Shown: positions 26,802 to 35,128 of the stretch, piece after piece
Layout: the number at the start of each line of letters is the position of its first letter
Numbering within the stretch: the first letter of the stretch is position 1
NCBI GenBank assembly: GCA_900102065.1
Contig: FMVK01000010.1
Coordinates: 1-64,000 of the forward strand
Length of the DNA stretch: 64,000 bases
Reading direction: 5' to 3'
Origin: Lachnospiraceae bacterium XPB1003
GTDB taxonomy: Bacteria > Bacillota > Clostridia > Lachnospirales > Lachnospiraceae
The notes under the pieces: generated by a model
What the model was told of the DNA's origin: nothing
Seen by the model: the letters and a program-made list of their open reading frames with translations, nothing else
Database searches by the model: none
Position numbers and translations under genes: made by a program

Positions 26802-27527
26802 TCAGCTATAATTGTTGTGTGGCGAATATTTTTCAAATCTTTCAGTTACAATAACTGTTCTGTCGTTGATACTTTTTGACGAAGACATACTTTTAAGCTT
26901 CTTTTTTCTTGATGGCTTCGAAGAAAACATCATAACATCAAGTATCACACCCCCCAAGAGAAAAGCAATTATAATGGAGAAAAAGATACCGATCGTATTT
27001 TTAAATTTCCTGCCTATTCTTAATTCTGTCAGTTCCTTATCACATCGATCAAAAATCAAGGTTGCATATGTTGCATTACCTCTTATCCCCGGATAATCAT
27101 AAACATCATTCACGATGGACTTAGCCTTTTGGTCGGAGATCTTCTCTTCCAATCCATTATAAGCCTTCAGAATCTTAGATGTCCCATTCCAGTTAATCAT
27201 TAAAATGATGCCCGGGGTTACCGGACCATTTCTGTCCATAAAATATCTGTCGGCATAACTCTCCATATCCTCGCCAAACGGACTGTCAGTGACAAGTATA
27301 ACATTTCCCTCTGTCGTCAATACTTTCATAGCCTCCATAACACGATCAATACTGGACCAGTCAAAGAATCCTTCCCGATCATCAATATACGCATAATATC
27401 CGGTATCAGGATTCGTATATTTTTTTGTGTATCCTGAATTTCCTGCCACCCCCCTAAGCGGTAATAATGTGATAACTAAGACCGCGACTAATAAAACAAA
27501 CAATATTCCAGTTTTAAGCCGACTCAT
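26802..27527 (-). CDS. TPM-domain membrane protein, second copy
   Basis: A 241-residue protein with an N-terminal helix or signal anchor (GILFVLLVAVLVITLLPL), a TPM (YgcG-like) domain of about 130 residues with NPDTGYYAYIDD, GNVILVTDSPFG and TPGIILMINWNG, and a C-terminal helix (IGIFFSIIIAFLLGGVIL) before a basic tail. It is paralogous to 29577-30395. GGGGAG precedes the ATG at 27527, which lies 14 bases inside the zinc-ribbon gene, exactly as in the other pair. The end is peculiar: after the TGA the frame continues DSRHSSGSHK, like the Ser/His tail of the paralogue, so a stop has cut the tail. Confidence 0.75.
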   Translation of the reverse strand: MSRLKTGILFVLLVAVLVITLLPLRGVAGNSGYTKKYTNPDTGYYAYIDDREGFFDWSSIDRVMEAMKVLTTEGNVILVTDSPFGEDMESYADRYFMDRNGPVTPGIILMINWNGTSKILKAYNGLEEKISDQKAKSIVNDVYDYPGIRGNATYATLIFDRCDKELTELRIGRKFKNTIGIFFSIIIAFLLGGVILDVMMFSSKPSRKKKLKSMSSSKSINDRTVIVTERFEKYSPHNNYS

Positions 27528-29502
27528 TCGTATCTCCCCTTTCAATCTCAGTTTGAGGCATCGGTCGGGTATACAGTAAACTCTTCATCCCCGCTATTAA
27601 GACCAAAGTAATGATAACTCCGATAGCGATTACGATTGCAGATACATAATACAGCGAATTCGATACTTGCGCATTTACAGAAATCAGAATTGCAAGAGGA
27701 GCTGCCACAACCAAAGGTATACCGCCTTCGTAAACGATATCGGATTCTTCAAGCTCCTTAGCCTTTACAAAAGCTGCCCACATTAATCCTTCAATAATAG
27801 TTGATTGAACAATATTTAAATGTATTACATCGAACGCAATAGCATATGTCGTCAACTTAAGGATCAAGACTATTAATTGAACGATACACAATGCTGAAGC
27901 TGTGAAGATAGATCCTGCAGCCAACGTATTATTCATTTCCTTTTCTATCTTCTTCTTTTGTTTCTCTTCAATTTGCCTCCATTTGTTTGTAAAAAAAGTT
28001 TTCTGAGATGTATCTTCATAATAGTAGCCATCATCTTCTAAATGTTGTTCCTTCTTCACAATGGCAAACACATTGAATAAAACCAGAAATGCGGATAAGC
28101 ATCCGAGTATATGAATATATGCGATCAGATTTGAAGGATTCATTGTGGGCACTGCAAATAAAAACAAAAGATAAACAGGTATTGCCAACGTTAAGCAAAA
28201 AATTACGTATTTCTTTATACTTACAGGCATATCGTAGCTTATCTTACCTGTTTGGCCATTTATAGCCACACGGCCTATACGATCACCAAATTTGTAAGTC
28301 ATCAACCATACCGGGAATAACGCTGTATATATATTCTCCGGTTTTATAAGAATAGGGATCTTCCCCTCTTGATGTTCATCAAGGACTACTCCACGTTCCC
28401 ATCCTGAAAATGCAGAATTAAAGGTTTCATTAAGCACAAATGCCTTAACTTTATATTCATAACACTCATATCCCACATCCTGTTTGAAAACATATCCTTC
28501 TTTCAGATACGAAGCTTCAAACGGAACTATTTCATTAGAATCAAACGGTCCTATGGCCTCACTCATATTATCATCAAAGGCTGAAGATGCATCTAAAGAA
28601 ATCCCATGATAATAGCAATCCATATTTGCGTGACAATTACAAATCTCCGTATATTCATAATCGCCTCGACTATACTGCCTCTTACCTGAAAGATTCAGCG
28701 GTCCTTTTACATCTACATCAAAAACATGATATGGCATGTAGATACTGCGAAACTGTTCACAATATTGAGGATCCTTAAACTCCGAAGGAACAAAAAGTAA
28801 CTTCTTTACCTTCTTCTCATAAATACTCCTGCATTTATCCTTATCTATCTTGAAAGGGATCACCCCCTTCGGTTGCTTCATGTTCGATGAGCCAGACTGA
28901 AGCATTACCTTCGAACCGCAGTAGCTGCAGAAATCATCAATGGAGTTTTTTACCGAATAAACAGTTCCTCCGCAGTTCGGGCACTTGAACTCCACCAGTT
29001 TAAGATCATCGTTTTCCCCTTCGGCTCCAACTTTCTGCTTTTTTTCCTCTTCCTTGGTTTCTCTATTGCCCACTTCGGCTGTTTGAACTTCGGCGGGTAC
29101 ATCAATAGTCTCCTCAGAAGTTGTTTTCGTGGTTACATCAATAGTTCCCTCAGGAGCTGCTTCTGTGGCTGCATCAATAGTTCCCTCAGTGGTTGCTTCT
29201 GTGGTCATATCAATGCTTTCATCAGTGTTTGCTTCTGCAGTTACATCAATATTTCCATCAGAGCTTGCTTCCGTGGTTACATCAATTTTTTCATCATTAG
29301 CTGTTTCTGTAAGCGGCGCTGAAATTATCTCATGAGATATGTCTATCGACGCACCGAAAGTCTCGCTAAGCATTTCATCGGGGATCCCGTCTGAAATCAC
29401 CCCGCCTAAAGGCGTTGTATCAACGGGAATAAAAACATCTATATTCTGCCCGGCATCATCTTTTACCTCGGATTGAGAAAAAGAATGTCCACCATTATCC
29501 AT
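27514..29502 (-). CDS. Zinc-ribbon multi-pass membrane protein, second copy
   Basis: A 662-residue protein. Residues 1-140 are acidic and Thr-rich with a six-unit 12-residue repeat; residues about 175-200 are a zinc ribbon (CPNCGGTVYS, FCSYCGSKVML); about 205-430 a conserved soluble region (GVIPFKIDKDKC, YMPYHVFDVDVKGPL); and the C-terminal 230 residues hold about six helices. It is clearly paralogous to 30382-32187 but lacks that protein's first ribbon (CPRCGGELRF), having instead MDNGGHSFSQ behind its own AGGAAGG ribosome site. The function is unknown; the fixed pairing with a TPM protein suggests a membrane complex. Confidence 0.75.
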   Translation of the reverse strand: MDNGGHSFSQSEVKDDAGQNIDVFIPVDTTPLGGVISDGIPDEMLSETFGASIDISHEIISAPLTETANDEKIDVTTEASSDGNIDVTAEANTDESIDMTTEATTEGTIDAATEAAPEGTIDVTTKTTSEETIDVPAEVQTAEVGNRETKEEEKKQKVGAEGENDDLKLVEFKCPNCGGTVYSVKNSIDDFCSYCGSKVMLQSGSSNMKQPKGVIPFKIDKDKCRSIYEKKVKKLLFVPSEFKDPQYCEQFRSIYMPYHVFDVDVKGPLNLSGKRQYSRGDYEYTEICNCHANMDCYYHGISLDASSAFDDNMSEAIGPFDSNEIVPFEASYLKEGYVFKQDVGYECYEYKVKAFVLNETFNSAFSGWERGVVLDEHQEGKIPILIKPENIYTALFPVWLMTYKFGDRIGRVAINGQTGKISYDMPVSIKKYVIFCLTLAIPVYLLFLFAVPTMNPSNLIAYIHILGCLSAFLVLFNVFAIVKKEQHLEDDGYYYEDTSQKTFFTNKWRQIEEKQKKKIEKEMNNTLAAGSIFTASALCIVQLIVLILKLTTYAIAFDVIHLNIVQSTIIEGLMWAAFVKAKELEESDIVYEGGIPLVVAAPLAILISVNAQVSNSLYYVSAIVIAIGVIITLVLIAGMKSLLYTRPMPQTEIERGDTNESA
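29099..29314 (-). repeat. Six-unit 36-base tandem repeat inside the zinc-ribbon gene
   Basis: Units begin with ACATCAAT or a close variant at 29099, 29135, 29171, 29207, 29243 and 29279, exactly 36 bases apart. They encode a 12-residue repeat IDVTTEA-x-x-E-G-T on the minus strand. The paralogous gene lacks this expansion. Confidence 0.85.
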
Positions 29503-29576
29503 TCTTGTTACCTTCCTAAAACACTATCCTATCTTTGATCAACTTTATGACTGCAACAAAAGTCAGAAGAGTATTA

Positions 29577-30395
29577 TCAGAAATGATGGCTTCCGCTGCT
29601 GTGATGACCGCCGCTGCTGTGATGACCGCCGCTACTGTGATAGCTGCCTCCGCTACTGTGACTGCTGCCGCCACCACTGCTTCCGGAACTCTGTGGCGAA
29701 TATCTCTTGGATACATTGATCAGATTTGCGTTCCTGTTTGAAATGCCAAGTTGGGAAAACAGACCTTTAATTATCTCTTTATTTGATGCCGCAGGAGTGC
29801 TTGTCATTATACCAAGGATCATAAATCCAAGTAAAAATGCGACTATTATGGCAATAAAGATATTGCTTATGTATTTAAAGGGCTCTGCAATCCTCAAACC
29901 GGCAAGTACATCATCGCACTGCTCATATACCGAGATCGCGCATTTTGCATAATCACCATCCCCCGCATATGTATATACATTATCCACGATGGAATTGGCT
30001 TTGCTTCCGGTGATCTTGCTGTCCAGTCCGTTATGAGCCTGAAGGAGTAAGAGCCGGTCACCCATATCTATCAGAAATATAAGTCCAGGGGCTTCGGTTC
30101 CGTATCTGTCCTGATAATAATTTTCCGCATAGCGCTCTGCCGCACCCGCCTTTAAGTTGACAGTAACAAATACCACATTACCTTCATCTGTCAGATCTTT
30201 CATTGAAGATAAAACCCTATCGACTTCAGATGCCGTGAGCAGGAATTCCGGATCATCGACATATGCTTCATATCCAGTATCACTGTTGGTATAGGATTTA
30301 ACATTGTCTCCCGCGAATACCTGTACCGGAAGCAATACTATCAAAAAGACAGCTATCAGAAGGCCAAATGCTCTTTTAATATCAAACCGGCGCAT
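29577..30395 (-). CDS. TPM-domain membrane protein, first copy
   Basis: A 272-residue protein with an N-terminal signal or anchor (AFGLLIAVFLIVLLPVQVFA), a TPM domain (NSDTGYEAYVDDPEF, GNVVFVTVNLKAG, APGLIFLIDMGDR), a C-terminal helix (IFIAIIVAFLLGFMILGIM) and a tail of about 35 residues made almost only of Ser, Gly and His (HSSGGHHSSGG). The His tail could bind metal; this is inference. GGAGGTGATAC precedes ATG 30395, which overlaps the upstream gene by 14 bases. Confidence 0.8.
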   Translation of the reverse strand: MRRFDIKRAFGLLIAVFLIVLLPVQVFAGDNVKSYTNSDTGYEAYVDDPEFLLTASEVDRVLSSMKDLTDEGNVVFVTVNLKAGAAERYAENYYQDRYGTEAPGLIFLIDMGDRLLLLQAHNGLDSKITGSKANSIVDNVYTYAGDGDYAKCAISVYEQCDDVLAGLRIAEPFKYISNIFIAIIVAFLLGFMILGIMTSTPAASNKEIIKGLFSQLGISNRNANLINVSKRYSPQSSGSSGGGSSHSSGGSYHSSGGHHSSGGHHSSGSHHF

Positions 30396-32187
30396 TAGTA
30401 TCACCTCCTTCACGTGCAAGCTGGGGCAGCGGTCTGGTGTAGAGAAGATTCTTCAATCCCACGATAGAGATCAGTCCTATGATAACTCCCGTTCCTATGA
30501 TCGCAGCAGACACATAGAACATGGGATCGGATGCGCGCGCCACCAATGAAAATATCAACGCAAGAGGTGCCGCTACCATGAGCGGAATACCGCCTTTGTA
30601 AACGATCCTCGGTGCAGTAAGCTCCTTCGCTTTTGAAAATGACATCCATATAAATACCGCAGTGAGAAGTGGCTGGATCATTCCGGAGCTCAGCACTGTG
30701 TAACCTACATATCCCAACGCACACAGCGCCACAAATATAAACTGTCCGAGACAAAGTATCACTGCCAGTATGAGCCAAATATTTCCGCCGGACTTTTTGT
30801 TTTCTTTTTCTCTCTTCTTACGCTCTTTTTCTTCTTTTTTCTTTAACGCTTCCATAATGTCCTTGTCATTGGAATATTTATACATATATCCTTTGTCATC
30901 GAGGCGCTTTTCTTTTTTTACTATGGACGATACATTGCACATCATAATAAATGCACATATGCATCCGAGCGTCTGGATCAGAGCGATCATCTTCGAAGGA
31001 TTCATTGCGGGCATCACCACCGCCAGCAACAGATAAACAGGTATGGCAAGCAGGAAACAGAATGCCAGGAACTTGCGTGTATTGACCGGCATGTCACAGC
31101 TTATCTTTCCCGATTCACCGTTGATCACCGCATATGCAACACGATCTCCCTTCTTGTATGATAAAAACCATATCGGAAAGAAAGCTGTATAAATATCTCT
31201 CGGTGTCATATGTACAGGGATCTTGCTCTTTTGTCCGCTGTTTAAACTCACACCGCCGGGCCACCCCGTTGATACCGATTTATAAACTTCATCAACCGCA
31301 AAAGTTGTGACATCCTTTGCATAACACTCATGTCCCACATCCGGCATATCGGCATAAAATCCGGTCAGATACGCAGGTTCAAAAGGAACTATGCTATGAG
31401 CATCAAAAGGTGCTATGGTCTCACTGAAATGATCATCAAAGGAAGAAGATGCATCATATGAGAGTCCGTGGAAATAACAGTCAAGATCCGCATGGCAGAC
31501 ATACTTCTCGGTATAGACATAATCTCCGCGTCTGTATTCCTTCTTGCCGCTCAGATCAAGCGGTCCCTTAAGATCCACATTGTAAACGTGATACGGTATA
31601 TAAATCCCGCGGAACTGCTCAAGATAATTAGGATCCTTGAGTTCCTTCGGTGCGAAGAACGACTTCTTAACATGATCCTCATAAATGCTCTTGCATTTTG
31701 TCTTATCTACCTTAAAGGGGATCACTCCTTTAGGCGGCTTCATGCTTGAAAACCTTGACTGAAGCATCACCTGGGATCCGCAGTAGCTGCAGAAACCGTT
31801 TAAGGATTCTTCAACCGAATAAAGCGTTCCACCGCAATTCGGACACGTATACTCAACAAGTTTAAGCTCATCGGTATCGGCATCCTTTACCGCATCCTGC
31901 TTATCCTTTACTTCCGTTTCTTCTTCGCCTGTCCTGCTTACTATGTCTTCAACGGTTGCGGCTTCACCTAAAGGCGTGGTATCGACGGGAGTAAAAGTAT
32001 CGGCCATATGGTCGTTTTTTGCATTGCCGGCAGTTTCTTTGTCTGTCTGACTAACATGCTCTTCTGCATCCGGAATAGCATCATCCTTTACATCCGAAGG
32101 GATAAAAGTATTCTCACAGTAATCGCATTTGAGCAGCTGAATGGCGGGATCAAATCTGAGTTCGCCGCCGCATCTCGGACATTTCAT
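30382..32187 (-). CDS. Zinc-ribbon multi-pass membrane protein, first copy
   Basis: A 601-residue protein starting with a zinc ribbon (CPRCGGELRF, CDYCENTFIP), an acidic linker, a second ribbon (CPNCGGTLYS, FCSYCGSQVML at about 112-140), a conserved soluble region (GVIPFKVDKTKC, YIPYHVYNVDLKGPL, GHECYAKDV) and about six C-terminal helices interrupted by a Lys/Glu-rich loop. It is the complete version of the family whose second copy lies at 27514-29502. AGGAGG precedes the ATG. I do not know its function; the ribbons resemble TFIIB-type ribbons only in cysteine spacing. Confidence 0.78.
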   Translation of the reverse strand: MKCPRCGGELRFDPAIQLLKCDYCENTFIPSDVKDDAIPDAEEHVSQTDKETAGNAKNDHMADTFTPVDTTPLGEAATVEDIVSRTGEEETEVKDKQDAVKDADTDELKLVEYTCPNCGGTLYSVEESLNGFCSYCGSQVMLQSRFSSMKPPKGVIPFKVDKTKCKSIYEDHVKKSFFAPKELKDPNYLEQFRGIYIPYHVYNVDLKGPLDLSGKKEYRRGDYVYTEKYVCHADLDCYFHGLSYDASSSFDDHFSETIAPFDAHSIVPFEPAYLTGFYADMPDVGHECYAKDVTTFAVDEVYKSVSTGWPGGVSLNSGQKSKIPVHMTPRDIYTAFFPIWFLSYKKGDRVAYAVINGESGKISCDMPVNTRKFLAFCFLLAIPVYLLLAVVMPAMNPSKMIALIQTLGCICAFIMMCNVSSIVKKEKRLDDKGYMYKYSNDKDIMEALKKKEEKERKKREKENKKSGGNIWLILAVILCLGQFIFVALCALGYVGYTVLSSGMIQPLLTAVFIWMSFSKAKELTAPRIVYKGGIPLMVAAPLALIFSLVARASDPMFYVSAAIIGTGVIIGLISIVGLKNLLYTRPLPQLAREGGDTNAPV

Positions 32188-32234
32188 TCAAGCCTCCTGA
32201 TCATAACTGATCTTACTAATTAACCAACTTTAAG

Positions 32235-32243
32235 ATTATAACA
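32235..32243 (-). promoter_or_regulatory. Extended -10 promoter of the zinc-ribbon/TPM operon
   Basis: On the minus strand TGTTATAAT (extended -10) lies 48 bases before the ATG at 32187. No clear -35 box is seen. Confidence 0.5.
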
Positions 32244-32365
32244 TAAAGTAGGTACCGGTTATCATGATCCGGGCTTTTATTCTGTTCAAAGATCCAACTT
32301 TTTGTCCGGTTTTCTTTTTTTGCACAAATAAAAAAACACATAATAATTTTCTACGGAAAACACCC

Positions 32366-32379
32366 GGAAAACGTTATCT
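32366..32379 (+). promoter_or_regulatory. Possible catabolite-repression (cre-like) site
   Basis: GGAAAACGTTATCT matches the CcpA cre consensus TGWAANCGNTNWCA at all positions but the first and last. It ends 25 bases upstream of the -35 box of the cellobiose phosphorylase promoter. The match is modest. Confidence 0.3.
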
Positions 32380-32404
32380 TGCAACATTTCGAACAATTGT
32401 TAAC

Positions 32405-32433
32405 TTGTAATCGCAAATCCCATTAAGTATAAT
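32405..32433 (+). promoter_or_regulatory. Promoter of cellobiose phosphorylase
   Basis: TTGTAA (32405-32410), 17 bases, perfect TATAAT (32428-32433). Confidence 0.75.
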
Positions 32434-32450
32434 TTTATGTAATGGGTCAA

Positions 32451-32474
32451 CGATCTTCGCCACGGCGAAGATCG
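32451..32474 (+). promoter_or_regulatory. 5' UTR hairpin of cellobiose phosphorylase
   Basis: Perfect ten-base arms CGATCTTCGC/GCGAAGATCG around CACG, about 10-15 bases after the expected transcription start and about 20 bases before the ribosome site. It is followed by GGCAAAAAG, not a T-run, so it is more likely an mRNA-stabilising or regulatory stem than a terminator. Confidence 0.65.
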
Positions 32475-32504
32475 GGCAAAAAGTAAATGTAAAGGAGAAA
32501 AAAT

Positions 32505-34946
32505 ATGAAGTTTGGTTACTTCGATGACGCCGCAAAAGAATACGTCATCACTACGCCCAAAACTCCGCTTCCCTGGATCAACTACCTTGGTTGCAACGAG
32601 TTCTTTTCACTCATTTCAAATACCTGCGGTGGTTATACTTTTTATAAGGACGCTAAGCTCCTTCGTATGACCAGATACCGTTACAATGATGTTCCTTACG
32701 ATACAAACGGTAAGTATTTCTACATCAAAGATAACGATACCATCTGGAATCCCGGATGGCAGCCTATGAAGACAGAGCTTGATTCCTATGAGTGCCGTCA
32801 CGGTCTCGGATATTCCAAGTGGAAGTCATCAAAGGCAGGCGTTCAGGCTGATCTTCTTACTTTCGTTCCCATGAACGAGAATGCGGAAGTATCACAGATC
32901 AAGCTTACTAATACAACTTCTTCCAAGAAGGATATCCAGCTCTACTCTTATGTTGAGTGGTGTCTGTGGAATGCGGATGATGATTCCCGTAACTTCCAGC
33001 GTAATCTTTCAACAGGTGAAGTTGAGATCGTAGGATCTTCTATCTTCCATAAGACAGAATACAGAGAGCGTAGAAATCACTATGCTGTCTACTCTGTTAA
33101 TACAAAGGTTGACGGTTTCGATACAAGCCGTGAAGAGTTCATCGGATTCTACAACGGTGCAGATGATCCCGAAGCTATAAAGGCCGGTGCATGCACAGGT
33201 TCCGTTGCTTCAGGATGGTTCCCTATCGCAGCTCATCAGATTAACGTATCTCTCGAGCCCGGCGAGACAAAGAGCTTTGTATTCGTACTCGGCTACTGCG
33301 AGAATCCCGAAGAAAAAAAGTGGGAAGCACCCGGCATCATCAACAAGGCTCCCGCTAATGCACTTCTTGCTAAGTATCAGAGCGATGCTGATGTCGATAA
33401 AGCTTTCAACGAGCTCACAACTTACTGGAACGATCTTCTTTCCAAGTATGTAGTTGAGACAGGCAATGACAAGGTTAACCGTATGGTCAACATCTGGAAT
33501 CAGTACCAGTGCATGGTTACCTTCAACATGAGCCGTTCGGCATCTTACTATGAGTCAGGTATCGGCCGAGGCATGGGATTCCGTGACTCCTGTCAGGATC
33601 TCCTTGGTTTTGTTCACCTCATCCCCGACCGTGCAAGACAGCGTATCATCGATATCGCTTCCACACAGTTCGAGGACGGACGTGCTTACCATCAGTACCA
33701 GCCTCTTACCAAGAAGGGTAACTCCGATATCGGTTCCGGTTTCGGTGACGATCCTCTCTGGCTTATCGCAGGAACTTCCGCTTACATCCGTGAGACCGGC
33801 GATATGAGCATTCTCGATGAGATGGTTCCTTTCGATAATGATGAGTCTGTTGCACAGCCTCTTATGGAGCACCTTCGCAGATCTCTCAACTATGTAAATA
33901 CACATCGCGGACCTCACAATCTTCCGCTTATCGGTCGTGCTGACTGGAATGACTGCCTGAACCTTAACTGTCATTCAACCAAGCCCGGCGAATCCTTCCA
34001 GACATTCGGTCCTTCTGAAGGTCCCGTAGCTGAGTCGGTATTCATCGGCGGAATGTTCGTTAAGTACGGTCATGAGTATGCTGATCTTTGCAGACTTAAG
34101 GGTCTTGATGATGAAGCTGCCGCTGCTGACAAGTCAGCAGACGAGATGTCCGAGCTTCTCCTTTCCGAGGATGCAGGCTGGGACGGCGCATGGTTCATCC
34201 GTGCATACGATTCCTACGGCAACAAGGTTGGTTCCAAGGAATGTGAAGAAGGACAGATCTACATCGAGCCTCAGGGCTTCTGCGCACTTGCAGGTGTTGG
34301 CAAGGACAACGGTATGGCTGAGAAGGCACTTGATTCCGTTAAGGAGAAGCTGGACAGCAAGTACGGTATCATGATCCTCCAGCCCGCTTATACCAAGTAT
34401 CACGAAGAACTTGGTGAAGTTTCCTCTTATCCGCCCGGATATAAGGAGAATGCCGGTATCTTCTGCCACAACAATCCCTGGGTATCCATCGGTGAGACAG
34501 TTATCGGACGCGGCGATCGTGCATTTGAGATCTACAAGAAGACCTGCCCTGCTTACACAGAGGAGTTCTCAGAGATCCACCGCACAGAGCCTTACTGCTA
34601 CTGCCAGATGGTAGGCGGTGCCGATGCCAAGTTCCATGGTGAAGGTAAGAACTCATGGCTTACAGGTACAGCAGCATGGACCTTCGTTAACATCTCACAG
34701 TACATCCTCGGTGTATATCCTACACACGAAGGACTTCAGGTTGATCCCTGCACGCCGAAGGATTTCGGTGACTTCAAGGTAACAAGAAAGTTCCGTGAAG
34801 GTATCTACCACATCGAAGTAAAGAATCCTTCCAACGTTGAGAAGGGCGTTAAGAGCATGACTGTTGACGGCAAGGAAGTCGCAGGATGCGTAATCCCCTA
34901 CGAGAAGGGCAAGAAGGAATACAACGTAGTAGTTACTATGGGCTGA
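32505..34946 (+). CDS. cbp: Cellobiose phosphorylase (GH94)
   Basis: An 813-residue cytosolic enzyme that splits cellobiose with phosphate into glucose 1-phosphate and glucose, saving one ATP over hydrolysis. The N-terminal [30 protein letters not shown] and [15 protein letters not shown] track the clostridial enzyme closely; the catalytic region holds [17 protein letters not shown] and the general-acid motif [11 protein letters not shown]. The length is as expected. There is no signal peptide, so cellobiose must be imported; no transporter is adjacent. AAAGGAG precedes the ATG. The codon choice is more biased than in neighbours (many GGT, AAG, CTT), as in highly expressed genes; it stands alone between its promoter and terminator. 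Confidence 0.96.
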   Translation: MKFGYFDDAAKEYVITTPKTPLPWINYLGCNEFFSLISNTCGGYTFYKDAKLLRMTRYRYNDVPYDTNGKYFYIKDNDTIWNPGWQPMKTELDSYECRHGLGYSKWKSSKAGVQADLLTFVPMNENAEVSQIKLTNTTSSKKDIQLYSYVEWCLWNADDDSRNFQRNLSTGEVEIVGSSIFHKTEYRERRNHYAVYSVNTKVDGFDTSREEFIGFYNGADDPEAIKAGACTGSVASGWFPIAAHQINVSLEPGETKSFVFVLGYCENPEEKKWEAPGIINKAPANALLAKYQSDADVDKAFNELTTYWNDLLSKYVVETGNDKVNRMVNIWNQYQCMVTFNMSRSASYYESGIGRGMGFRDSCQDLLGFVHLIPDRARQRIIDIASTQFEDGRAYHQYQPLTKKGNSDIGSGFGDDPLWLIAGTSAYIRETGDMSILDEMVPFDNDESVAQPLMEHLRRSLNYVNTHRGPHNLPLIGRADWNDCLNLNCHSTKPGESFQTFGPSEGPVAESVFIGGMFVKYGHEYADLCRLKGLDDEAAAADKSADEMSELLLSEDAGWDGAWFIRAYDSYGNKVGSKECEEGQIYIEPQGFCALAGVGKDNGMAEKALDSVKEKLDSKYGIMILQPAYTKYHEELGEVSSYPPGYKENAGIFCHNNPWVSIGETVIGRGDRAFEIYKKTCPAYTEEFSEIHRTEPYCYCQMVGGADAKFHGEGKNSWLTGTAAWTFVNISQYILGVYPTHEGLQVDPCTPKDFGDFKVTRKFREGIYHIEVKNPSNVEKGVKSMTVDGKEVAGCVIPYEKGKKEYNVVVTMG

Positions 34947-34966
34947 TATTCCCGATAACAAGTATG

Positions 34967-34998
34967 AAAAACGGCTGTTATAAAACAGCCGTTTTTTT
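34967..34998 (+). terminator. Terminator of cellobiose phosphorylase
   Basis: Arms AAACGGCTGTT/AACAGCCGTTT with a four-base loop and TTTTTTT following, 21 bases after the stop. Confidence 0.9.
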
Positions 34999-35054
34999 AT
35001 ATATTTAGTGTGATCCTTGCTGATCATTTGCTTCTTTAATAATTCTCCAAAGAA

Positions 35055-35100
35055 GAAAAAAGACACTTACGCAATCGTATTTCTACGAAACGTAAGTGTC
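35055..35100 (-). terminator. Terminator of recN
   Basis: Perfect ten-base arms GACACTTACG/CGTAAGTGTC with a 19-base loop, followed by TTTTTTC on the minus strand, 28 bases after the recN stop. Confidence 0.8.
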
Positions 35101-35128
35101 GTAAATTAAATCTTGACCGTGTTCTATT

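Noticed and set aside
29585-29690. CRISPR-like repeated sequence
   Set aside because: The short repeats are in-frame codons for the Ser/Gly/His tail of the TPM protein, without spacers.
29516-29716. An Ala/Val-rich 66-residue frame at the end of TPM copy 1
   Set aside because: It is the shifted frame of the Ser/Gly/His repeat tail; the low-complexity DNA keeps all frames open.
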